A stretch of DNA of 22,885 nucleotides from UBA1206 sp045600105. Its GTDB lineage: Bacteria > Bacillota > Clostridia > Oscillospirales > CAG-382. Of this stretch, positions 5,544 to 13,287 are shown piece by piece (within the stretch, counting starts at the first letter, position 1; each line of letters begins with the position of its first letter). The position numbers were made by a program, and so were the translations under genes. The notes beneath the pieces were generated by a model that saw only the letters and a list, made by a program, of their open reading frames with translations, was not told the origin of the DNA and made no database searches. The stretch is taken from contig JAZRXG010000013.1 in NCBI GenBank assembly GCA_045600105.1, forward strand, positions 1 to 22,885. The letters run 5' to 3'.

Positions 5544-7286
5544 ATGTCAGAAGCAAAAGAACCCAAATTCAAACGTTACCGCAACAGAAAAAAGGATTAT
5601 CCTTATTATAATTGCTGCCCGATAGTTTATTCGGTGCGCGAAATAATCGACGTTTGCTCCGAAAGATACGGCGACAAGCCCGCGTGGAGGTTCCGCGAGA
5701 ACGGAGTCGTCAGGTCCGTCACGTTCAGAGAATTCAAGACCGAGGTCAACTCGCTCGGCACGGGACTCTGCGAATACGGCATTTCCGACAAGCACGTTAT
5801 CATCATCGGCAACAACAGCTACAACTGGGCGCTTTCGTTCTATGCCGTGCTCGCGTCAGACGGCGTTGCCGTACCGACCGACAACCAGCTTCAGGAAGAC
5901 GAGCTCGAATACATATTCAACTTTTCGGATTCCTCCGCGATAATCTATTCGAAATCAGTCGAAAAGAAGATAAAAGCCCTTGAAGAAGGCGGCAAGCTCC
6001 CGAACATCACCCTTTACATCTGCATGGAAGAGCCCTCAAACAGAGACGAAAAGCACATCTGCCTTGAGGACGTCAAGAAGAAGGGACGCGAGCTTTACCT
6101 TGCCGGCGACACCAGATACACCGACATCGTCCCCGACCCCGAGCGTCTTTCCGAGCTCGTGTTCACGTCGGGCACCACCGGCAAAGCCAAGGGCGTCATG
6201 CACAACCAGCGCGCGATATGCTACGTCATCAGCCACTCGCCCGACATCATGCACGTCGCTTATTCGTGCCTGTCGGTGCTCCCCTATTATCACACCCTTG
6301 AATCGACCTGCGGCATACTCGGTATGTTCCATTCGGGCAACACCAACCACATAAACGAAAACCTGCGCACCCTTATGCCCAACCTCAAGGAATACCGTCC
6401 GACCGACGTTCAGCTCGTCCCGCTTTTCGTCGAAAAAATGTACCGCACGATCTGGAACAAGATCGAGGACCAGGGAAAAGTCAAGAAAGTCAGATTCGCG
6501 ATAAAGCTTTCGAATTTCCTGCTCAAGCTTCACATCGACCTCAGGCAGAAGCTGTTTTCGGAGATACACGAGATGTTCGGCGGCAGACTGCTTGAAATAA
6601 TCTGCGGCGGCGCTCCTCTTTCGCCCGAGATCGCCGATTTCTTCTATTCCATCGGCATCACGCTCTGCACGGGCTACGGCATCACCGAATGTGCCCCCAT
6701 AATCACGATAACCCGTCCCGAGTTCCACGACTACAACTGCGTCGGTACGATAATGCCCGGCGTCGAGATAAAGATCGAGAACCCCAACGAGGAAGGCGAC
6801 GGCGAGATCTGCGTCAAGGCGCCAAACGTGATGATGGGCTACTACAAGGACGAGGAAAAGACGCGTCAGGCGATCGACGAGGACGGCTGGTTCCACACCG
6901 GAGACCTCGGCAGAAAATACAAGGACGACCGTCTCTGCGTCACCGGCAGACTCAAGAACCTCATAATCCTGCCCAACGGCAAGAACATTTACCCCGAGGA
7001 GCTTGAATACAAGCTCCATCAGATGAGCGACCTGCTTGCCGAAATAGTCGTGCGCGAATTCCCCGGTCCCAACGGCGAAGCAGTCGTCGGCGCGGAGATA
7101 TTCCCCGACCTCGCTTACGCGAAAGCGAACGGCATCACCGATATCGAAGCCGAAGTCAAACGCATAATCGACCTTTACAACGCCGACCAGCCCAACCACA
7201 AGGCGATAAAGGCGATCGAGATCAGAGACAAGGAATTCGCCAAGACCACGTCCGCAAAAATAAAACGCGATTACGCAAAAAAATAA
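5544..7286 (+). CDS. AMP-dependent long-chain acyl-CoA synthetase-like ligase
   Basis: This 580-aa cytoplasmic ANL-superfamily enzyme would activate a carboxylic acid, most likely a fatty acid, to the acyl-adenylate and then the CoA thioester. Motifs in order are the P-loop FTSGTTGKAKGV (from residue 207), the adenine-binding GYGITECAP (from 377), the hinge region GDLGRKYKDDRLCVTGR (from 453), NGKNIYPEE, and a C-terminal TTSAKIKR that carries the adenylating lysine region. Length and motif style fit FadD15/long-chain CoA ligases rather than acetyl-CoA synthetase. The frame is open back to 5445, but that codon is the -35 box of the promoter. The ATG at 5544 has GGAGG nine bases upstream. It is the first gene of an operon with two exported proteins 21 and 19 bp apart. 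The acid substrate cannot be read from sequence. Confidence 0.9.
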   Translation: MSEAKEPKFKRYRNRKKDYPYYNCCPIVYSVREIIDVCSERYGDKPAWRFRENGVVRSVTFREFKTEVNSLGTGLCEYGISDKHVIIIGNNSYNWALSFYAVLASDGVAVPTDNQLQEDELEYIFNFSDSSAIIYSKSVEKKIKALEEGGKLPNITLYICMEEPSNRDEKHICLEDVKKKGRELYLAGDTRYTDIVPDPERLSELVFTSGTTGKAKGVMHNQRAICYVISHSPDIMHVAYSCLSVLPYYHTLESTCGILGMFHSGNTNHINENLRTLMPNLKEYRPTDVQLVPLFVEKMYRTIWNKIEDQGKVKKVRFAIKLSNFLLKLHIDLRQKLFSEIHEMFGGRLLEIICGGAPLSPEIADFFYSIGITLCTGYGITECAPIITITRPEFHDYNCVGTIMPGVEIKIENPNEEGDGEICVKAPNVMMGYYKDEEKTRQAIDEDGWFHTGDLGRKYKDDRLCVTGRLKNLIILPNGKNIYPEELEYKLHQMSDLLAEIVVREFPGPNGEAVVGAEIFPDLAYAKANGITDIEAEVKRIIDLYNADQPNHKAIKAIEIRDKEFAKTTSAKIKRDYAKK

Positions 7287-7307
7287 AATAAAAACAAGGT
7301 GATAATT

Positions 7308-9290
7308 ATGAAAAGAACGCTCCTTCTCGCGCTGACTGCCGTGATCCTGCTCGCGTTCTCACTCCCCTTTTCCGTTTCGGCAGCAGATGAAAACCTCGTA
7401 AAAGGGCTCGATTACACCATCGAATTCACCACGTCGACCGAAAACTCGTATATGAATTTCACCGAAAACGGCGAGACCTTCGACATCGACAAGGGTCAGC
7501 TCACCGACGGCATAAAAGCTTCCGCTTCCCTTAACGACAAGGGATATTACAAGGCTTTCCGTTCCCTCGGACGTTTCGTCTGCTTCGATCTCGGGAGCGA
7601 AAAACGCGTGAGCGGCTTTTCGGGCAGCTTCTTCCATTACGGCGCGGGCATCTACACCCCGACCTATATGAGGCTGTGGCTTTCGGACGACGGCGAGCAC
7701 TACGTCTGCTGCGGCGTCAAGGACGGATACGAAACGTATACGCCGAGCGCAAAAAAAGTCAGCGTGTCCCTCTCTCTCGACACGCCTTACAAGGCACGCT
7801 ACGTCAAGGTCGAGTTCGAGTGCGGCGTTTTCGTTTACTGCGACGAGATCGAGGTTTACGGAAGCGGCGACGTTTCGGGCTGCCTTCCCGTACCGGAATA
7901 CAAAGAAAAAGAGCTTCCCGGCTTTTACCCTCAGGGTGACGAAAGGATGAACGGCGCTGCCCACATAATCAAGATATACGACGGCTACTACTCCACGCAG
8001 TCCAAAGCCGACAACACCGCCGAGGAACTGCTTCCCTACATTTCCTATATGGAAAAAGGCAAGATCATCGACACCATGTTCGACACGGTGGCGTTCGTCC
8101 CGTGCAGCATGGAATACCCGTCGGGCGGAAGAATGGGGCCTTCGGACAGCCAGAAGGGCGGCACGATGTCGGACTGGGAGCTTTACGCCTACCATACCTT
8201 CAAGGAAGGCGCGAACCTCCACGCGCTTGACGAAGCGACGGCGACGCGCAACGAAGCCCTCGGCATCGACACAAAAGTAAAAGTCATGCTCACCATCCCC
8301 TATTCGCCGAAGCGCACCGATCCGTTCGGCGACATAAACGGCGACGGAAAAGACGAGTATTCGCGCACCCTCGAAGAAAGGGCAGCCATAGTCCGCTGGT
8401 ACGTCGACATGGTCTGCACGAAATTCAAGGAGTGCGGCTTTGAAAACATCGAGCTCATCGGATTCTACTGGATGCGCGAGGAGATCCCTTATCAGCTCTC
8501 GGATCACGAAGACAAGCTGATAGGCGAAGCGAAAAAAGCCATAGACGAGATTCTTCCGGGCGCCTGCCTGCTTTACGATCCGTTCTACCTCTCGCAGGGG
8601 TGGGACAGATGGGAAGGCTACGGCTTCGACGGAGCGGTCATGCAGCCCAACCTCGCCGGAAAAGAGTATTTCAAAACGGAAATGCTCGGTGAATTCGCGT
8701 CGCAGATAAAGAGCGCCGGCGTCGGCGTTGAGATAGAGACCGACGAGCCGAGCTATTTCAAGACGGCGGAAGCCAAAGAAAAAGCCAAGGTTTATGAAAA
8801 TTACCTCTATTACGGCAAAATGACGGGATATATCGACGCGCTCCAGACCTATTATCAGGGCGCCGGTCCCGGCACGATATACGTCCTTTACACGTCTGAC
8901 GACCCGTATCTCAACTTCCTTTACAAAATGACCTACAAATTCATCAAAAAGACCTATTCGCCGTCCGAAGTCACTTTAGAAATAGGCGACACGGCGATAC
9001 GTCCCGATTCGGCGCAGAACATACTCGCCGTCACGTTCGGCGAAAGCGACATTTTTAAGGCGGACATCAAGTCGACCGTGACCGCGTCCCACGGCAAAGG
9101 CTCGCTCCGCGCCTCGACTTCCAAGCTCACCTATACGCCCGAAAAAGGCTTCGTCGGCTGCGACACCGTCACCGTTCACCTCACCGATCCGTTCGGAAGA
9201 GAGAGCGAAACGTCGTTCAGGGCGGTAGTCGGAAACGGCGCGTCGCTCGTGACGTCGGCGCTTTCGGGCATCGGCTGCAGCGCGAAATAA
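7308..9290 (+). CDS. Secreted DUF4855 protein with discoidin-like and Ig-like domains
   Basis: This 660-aa exported protein has a signal peptide at residues 1-26 (KRT, then LLLALTAVILLAFSLPF, with probable cleavage after SVSA). About residues 40-190 resemble an F5/8 type C carbohydrate-binding fold ending in DEIEVYGSG. About 215-530 match the DUF4855 family, beginning YYSTQSKADNTAEELLPY. They include a calcium-loop-like DINGDGKDE and acidic segments typical of a barrel (FYWMREEIPY, VEIETDEP). About 551-645 look like a bacterial Ig/cadherin-like domain (YTPEKGFVGCDTVTVHLTD). The DUF4855 activity is not known; a role in cell-surface or extracellular polysaccharide binding or cleavage is inferred. 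A GTG lies in frame at 7299, but AAGGTG six bases before the ATG at 7308 fixes the start. It is the middle gene of a three-gene operon. Confidence 0.88.
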   Translation: MKRTLLLALTAVILLAFSLPFSVSAADENLVKGLDYTIEFTTSTENSYMNFTENGETFDIDKGQLTDGIKASASLNDKGYYKAFRSLGRFVCFDLGSEKRVSGFSGSFFHYGAGIYTPTYMRLWLSDDGEHYVCCGVKDGYETYTPSAKKVSVSLSLDTPYKARYVKVEFECGVFVYCDEIEVYGSGDVSGCLPVPEYKEKELPGFYPQGDERMNGAAHIIKIYDGYYSTQSKADNTAEELLPYISYMEKGKIIDTMFDTVAFVPCSMEYPSGGRMGPSDSQKGGTMSDWELYAYHTFKEGANLHALDEATATRNEALGIDTKVKVMLTIPYSPKRTDPFGDINGDGKDEYSRTLEERAAIVRWYVDMVCTKFKECGFENIELIGFYWMREEIPYQLSDHEDKLIGEAKKAIDEILPGACLLYDPFYLSQGWDRWEGYGFDGAVMQPNLAGKEYFKTEMLGEFASQIKSAGVGVEIETDEPSYFKTAEAKEKAKVYENYLYYGKMTGYIDALQTYYQGAGPGTIYVLYTSDDPYLNFLYKMTYKFIKKTYSPSEVTLEIGDTAIRPDSAQNILAVTFGESDIFKADIKSTVTASHGKGSLRASTSKLTYTPEKGFVGCDTVTVHLTDPFGRESETSFRAVVGNGASLVTSALSGIGCSAK

Positions 9291-9309
9291 AGCGAAAAGA
9301 GGAAACGAA

Positions 9310-11817
9310 ATGAAAAAAACATTATGCCTGCTTTTATGCACGGCGTTCCTGCTGTCCGTGATCCCGTCTGAGATATTCGCGGACGGGGACGAGCTCATCA
9401 CCGTGACCCCCACCGGAGTCGACACGACGAGGAGCGAAAACGCGCTCATCATATACACGCCTTCTTTCGGCAGCACCACCAACACCAACCAGTGGGGCAC
9501 CGAAGCCGTGGTCGACGAGACCGGAAAAGTCGTGAGGATAACGACGAGCGGCAGCGAAACGATACCCGAAAACGGATTCGTCATTTCGGGCCACGGAACG
9601 AGCAGCACCTGGGTGAGCGATAACATAAAGCCCGGGATGTACGCGTCTTACAGACCCTATTCCAACACCCTGCTCATTTCCGAAAGCGCGGTGATAACGC
9701 AGGACCTCACCTATGAAATGACCCACGCCGTCAACTCCGTCAACGGCACGAGAGGCGAGAACCACATGGTCGTCTACACCAATTCCGGCAGGCGTACCGC
9801 CACCAATGAATGGGGATACGAAGTCACCGTCGTCGACGGGCGCGTGGTATCTCTCGGCGGCAACAACAGCCTCGTCCCCGAAAACGGATTCGTCGTATCG
9901 GGTCACAGCGCGTCGCTGGAATGGCTGCAGAACAACGTCAAGACGGGCATGGCTGTGTCGTTCGACGCGAGTGCCATGACCATCACCTTCAAAATGGACG
10001 ACGGCGCGTACGAGCTGTATATGCGGTCCGAGATCGCATCCGGACGCGAACTCATCGAAAAAGCAAAGTCAGCTTACGTCCTCGGCGACTACGAGGCAGC
10101 CGAAAAGGCCGTTGAAAAATGCGAAGAATACGCTTCTTCCTTCGTTTCGGCGACCGAAACGAGCGATAAATACAAGGCCTTCAATTCGTTCAGCTCGACG
10201 CTCACCGAAGTGTCACTTGCCTGCTCCGAAAGCCGTCCCGTGGAAACGCGCGGCTGCTGGATACGTCCCGTTGAAACGAGCAGAAAGCAGGTCGCGAAAA
10301 AGGTGCAGGAGCTTTTCGACGCTGGCGTCAACACCATCTGCATCGAGACCAATTACAACGGTATGCTCATCTGCCCCGCTCCCGAAGACTCGCTCTGCGA
10401 GCAGAACCCGCTTTTCAGAGGCTTTGACGTGCTCGACGCTTACGTAAAGGAATGTCACCTGAGAGGAATGGAGCTCCATCTTTGGATGCCGATATTCTAC
10501 TGGGGCCACACGAACGGCACCGAGCTTGCGCGTTCCCCCTGGTTCAAGAAGCCCGAATGGCGAAACATCACCAACCTCGGCAACGACCACATCGTCAACA
10601 CCGACGACACGTTCTGCTTCCTCAACCCCGCTCATCCCGAGGTCAGGGCTTTTCTGCTCGACCTTTACAGATATCTGCTCACCACCTACGACGTTGACGG
10701 ATTCGAGCTCGACTACATCCGTTACAGAGGCCGCGACAGCGAAGATTACGGTTACGACGAAATAACCGTCAAAGGCTGGCAGGAAGCCACGGGTCAGACC
10801 GTCACCCCGAAAAACGACACGAACGCGCCGTACTGGAATAGCTGGGCGCAGTACAGATGCGACCTCGTCAACTCCTTCGTCGGCGAGGTGCGCGAACTGT
10901 TCGACGAAGTCGCCCCCGACGTCCTCCTCTGCGCCGACGTCGTCACCAATCCCAAGGAAGCCAAGGAAAGCGTTTATCAGGACTACACCGTATGGCTCGA
11001 CAACGGATGGATAGACCTTCTCAAACCGATGTCCTATTACGACAGCGCCATCGCCTGCCTGCCCGACGTGCTCGGATACGCAAAAGGCGCTTTCGTTTCG
11101 GCGGGTCTCGGCGCGTTTGAAGCGGTCCTCACCCCCGAGCATCTGCTCGTTCACGAAAAAGACGCCGTCAGTTACGGATGCGACGGCGTGACTTTCTTCG
11201 AAGCGAACGCCGTTCTCTCCAAAAACCTCGGAAAACTGTTCTGCGCGGGCCCGTTCAGAAACGCCGCGGTCACCCCGACATACGACACGGCGCAGAACGC
11301 CGTGACCATGCTGAACTACGCCAAGCAGCGCATGAACGACGTCATTCTCCCCTTCGGCGGCATGACCGAAGCGCAGAAAGCGTCCGTTGACGCCGGGATC
11401 GACAAGGTTCTCGAAAAGCTCGGCACCGCGTCAGCCGATAACGCCGAGGAGATCGCCGAAGAAATTAAAGGCATAAAAGTCGAATGTACTTCCGAAAAGG
11501 CTTCCGCCGTGATAAAGAGCGATCTCGATTACGTCGTGAGGATACTCACCCGTCTTCCTTTCATAGTACATACCGATTATATCGAAGAAGACGAGGAAAG
11601 CTCCGAGGAATCGTCGCTTCCCGCCGAGGGATCGGTCCCCGAAGAATCCGAGTCCTCCGAAGTTTCTGCCGAAACGGACGCAAGCGCGGCATCCGAAAGC
11701 TCCGACGAAAGTGATGAAAGCGGTATCGGCACCGGCGTGGTAACAGCCATTGCCGCAGCAGCCGTAGCCGTCATCGCCGCCGTCGCGGTCATCGTCGTGA
11801 AGAAAAAGAAAAAATAA
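9310..11817 (+). CDS. Membrane-anchored GHL10-type (DUF187) glycoside hydrolase-like protein
   Basis: This 835-aa exported protein has a signal peptide at residues 1-24 (KKTLCLLLCTAFLLSVIPSEIFA). Two tandem copies of a ~90-aa domain follow at about 32-124 and 137-227, sharing YT.S....TN.WG.E and PENGFV.SGH. A helical linker precedes the GHL10 catalytic-like domain at about 312-640, which starts ETRGCWIRPVET and contains the family core VDGFELDYIRYRG with its acidic pair. A Ser/Glu-rich spacer (about 755-805) leads to a C-terminal membrane helix (VVTAIAAAAVAVIAAVAVIV) and a KKKKK stop-transfer. The protein should sit on the outer face of the membrane. GHL10 relatives are thought to act on polysaccharides; the substrate here is unknown. 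AGAGGA precedes the ATG. It is the last gene of the operon. Confidence 0.9.
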   Translation: MKKTLCLLLCTAFLLSVIPSEIFADGDELITVTPTGVDTTRSENALIIYTPSFGSTTNTNQWGTEAVVDETGKVVRITTSGSETIPENGFVISGHGTSSTWVSDNIKPGMYASYRPYSNTLLISESAVITQDLTYEMTHAVNSVNGTRGENHMVVYTNSGRRTATNEWGYEVTVVDGRVVSLGGNNSLVPENGFVVSGHSASLEWLQNNVKTGMAVSFDASAMTITFKMDDGAYELYMRSEIASGRELIEKAKSAYVLGDYEAAEKAVEKCEEYASSFVSATETSDKYKAFNSFSSTLTEVSLACSESRPVETRGCWIRPVETSRKQVAKKVQELFDAGVNTICIETNYNGMLICPAPEDSLCEQNPLFRGFDVLDAYVKECHLRGMELHLWMPIFYWGHTNGTELARSPWFKKPEWRNITNLGNDHIVNTDDTFCFLNPAHPEVRAFLLDLYRYLLTTYDVDGFELDYIRYRGRDSEDYGYDEITVKGWQEATGQTVTPKNDTNAPYWNSWAQYRCDLVNSFVGEVRELFDEVAPDVLLCADVVTNPKEAKESVYQDYTVWLDNGWIDLLKPMSYYDSAIACLPDVLGYAKGAFVSAGLGAFEAVLTPEHLLVHEKDAVSYGCDGVTFFEANAVLSKNLGKLFCAGPFRNAAVTPTYDTAQNAVTMLNYAKQRMNDVILPFGGMTEAQKASVDAGIDKVLEKLGTASADNAEEIAEEIKGIKVECTSEKASAVIKSDLDYVVRILTRLPFIVHTDYIEEDEESSEESSLPAEGSVPEESESSEVSAETDASAASESSDESDESGIGTGVVTAIAAAAVAVIAAVAVIVVKKKKK

Positions 11818-11834
11818 TATAAAGTTTTGATCCG

Positions 11835-11880
11835 CTCTGCCGCATCGCACAAAAAAATGCGGCAGAGTGTTTATTTATCT
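11835..11880 (+). terminator. Rho-independent terminator of the exported-protein operon
   Basis: A perfect 11-bp stem, CTCTGCCGCAT (11835-11845) with ATGCGGCAGAG (11857-11867), has an 11-nt loop and is followed by TGTTTATTTAT. It lies 17 bp after the stop codon of the GHL10-type gene. Confidence 0.85.
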
Positions 11881-11935
11881 ATATTTCAGTCTATAATTGT
11901 TTACAAATTGAGAAAGCGAAAAAAGATTTCTTCCC

Positions 11936-11963
11936 TTGACAAAGCAAAAAAATATGATACAAT
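11936..11963 (+). promoter_or_regulatory. SigA-type promoter of the cmk-plsC-ispH operon
   Basis: A perfect TTGACA (11936-11941), a 16-bp spacer and TACAAT (11958-11963) with an extended TG motif. The leader to the GTG start at 12002 is about 32 nt. Confidence 0.85.
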
Positions 11964-12001
11964 GTATTTTGTTATATTATTATCGGTCGGAGTCTGCAAA
12001 A

Positions 12002-12691
12002 GTGAAAAAAAAGACTAATAAACATCTTAATATAGCCATTGACGGACCGAGCGGAAGCGGAAAATCCACGCTTGCGAAAGGTCTTGCGTCCAAGCTCGGC
12101 CTCGTTTACATCGATACCGGCGCTCTCTACCGCACGGTAGGACTTTTCGTCCAGCGCAAAGGACTCGAAAGCACCGATACCGAAGGCATCATCGCCGGAC
12201 TTCCCGAGTGTGATATCTCAATGAAACTCGAGAACGGCGGCAGCGTCGTGTACCTCAACGGTGAAAAAATGGGCGACGAGATCCGCACGCCCCGCTCTTC
12301 CATCTACGCGTCCGACGTTTCCAAGATACCCGAAGTGAGAGAGCACGTTCTTTCGCTTCAGCGCGACATTGCCGGAAACAACGACTGCATAATGGACGGC
12401 AGAGATATCGGCACGGTCATACTCCCCGATGCCGACGTCAAGATCTTCCTCTTTGCTTCCGACGAAGCGAGAGCGATAAGAAGATACGAAGAGCTTCTTT
12501 CCAAGGGACAGGCGGTCACTCTCGAAGAAGTCAAAAACGATATGGCGTGGCGCGACGCCAACGACAAGAACCGCGACATCGCTCCGGCGATCCCCGCGCC
12601 AGACGCGATCATGTTTGACAACAGCGGGCTCGACCGCGAACAGACCGCGGAAAAAGCCGTTGAAATAATAAGGGAAAAGCTGAAAAAATGA
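12002..12691 (+). CDS. cmk: Cytidylate kinase
   Basis: This kinase phosphorylates CMP and dCMP with ATP in the cytoplasm, feeding pyrimidine nucleotide pools. The 229-aa length matches the family. The P-loop GPSGSGKS is at residues 15-22, followed by the CMP-binding YIDTGALYR, MDGRDIGTVILPDADVK, the lid region RAIRRYEELL, and the late family signature RDANDKNRD with DAIMFDNSG. The start is GTG at 12002 with CGGAG nine bases upstream. The longer open frame to 11936 would begin at the -35 box and is not real. It overlaps plsC by four bases (ATGA), which indicates translational coupling. The cmk-plsC-ispH-S1 order is common in Clostridia. Confidence 0.95.
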   Translation: MKKKTNKHLNIAIDGPSGSGKSTLAKGLASKLGLVYIDTGALYRTVGLFVQRKGLESTDTEGIIAGLPECDISMKLENGGSVVYLNGEKMGDEIRTPRSSIYASDVSKIPEVREHVLSLQRDIAGNNDCIMDGRDIGTVILPDADVKIFLFASDEARAIRRYEELLSKGQAVTLEEVKNDMAWRDANDKNRDIAPAIPAPDAIMFDNSGLDREQTAEKAVEIIREKLKK

Positions 12692-13287
12692 GTGCATATT
12701 CCATCCTCAAGGGAATTCTCAAATATCCGTTCCGCCTTCTTTACCGCGTGAAGATCGAAGGCAGGGAAAACGAACCCGAAGGCGCTTATATCGTCTGCGC
12801 CAACCATTCGTCGCTCGTCGACCCCATACTCGTCACCGCGTCGCTGAAGCAGAACCAGAGATGGCTCGCCAAAAGAGAGCTCACCAAAAACTTCTTTATG
12901 AAGTTCGTGTTCAGGGTCACCAAGGCGATACCCATCAACCGCGACGGGCTCGACACGCCCGCGCTCCACGAATGCATCGACTCGATCAAAGCCGGAACAA
13001 GCGTGGGCATATTCCCGCAGGGAACGCGTATGAGACGGGTCGAACCGCAGCCCGATCAGGCGCTTGCGGGTCTTTCGCTCATCGCCTGCATCTCAAAGGC
13101 GACCGTGCTGCCCGTTTCGATAGTCACCAAACGCCGCCAGCCGGGCATATTCAGAAAAACGCGCATCGTCATCGGCAAGCCCGTGACGTACGAGGAATAC
13201 ACCTCCGCAGTCGACAGCCGCGACAAAAAGGCGATCACCGCCTATCTGTTCGGCAAGGTATGCGAGCCGTTCTCCGAAAATGGCTGA
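12688..13287 (+). CDS. plsC: 1-acyl-sn-glycerol-3-phosphate acyltransferase (PlsC family)
   Basis: This 199-aa membrane-associated acyltransferase makes phosphatidic acid from lysophosphatidic acid. The catalytic HX4D motif is at H40-D45 (ANHSSLVD). The substrate-binding motif reads FPQGTR at 109-114, where most family members have FPEGTR, a substitution worth noting. The N-terminal stretch ILKYPFRLLYRVKIEG is typical of short PlsC enzymes. The start codon overlaps the cmk stop (ATGA), and the 3' end overlaps the ispH start by eight bases, so all three genes are likely translated in a coupled way. Confidence 0.92.
   Translation: MSAYSILKGILKYPFRLLYRVKIEGRENEPEGAYIVCANHSSLVDPILVTASLKQNQRWLAKRELTKNFFMKFVFRVTKAIPINRDGLDTPALHECIDSIKAGTSVGIFPQGTRMRRVEPQPDQALAGLSLIACISKATVLPVSIVTKRRQPGIFRKTRIVIGKPVTYEEYTSAVDSRDKKAITAYLFGKVCEPFSENG

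Noticed and set aside
11936..12001. N-terminal extension of cmk from TTG at 11936
   Set aside because: That TTG is the first half of the -35 box TTGACA, so it lies upstream of the transcript. GTG at 12002 has a ribosome binding site and gives the family length.
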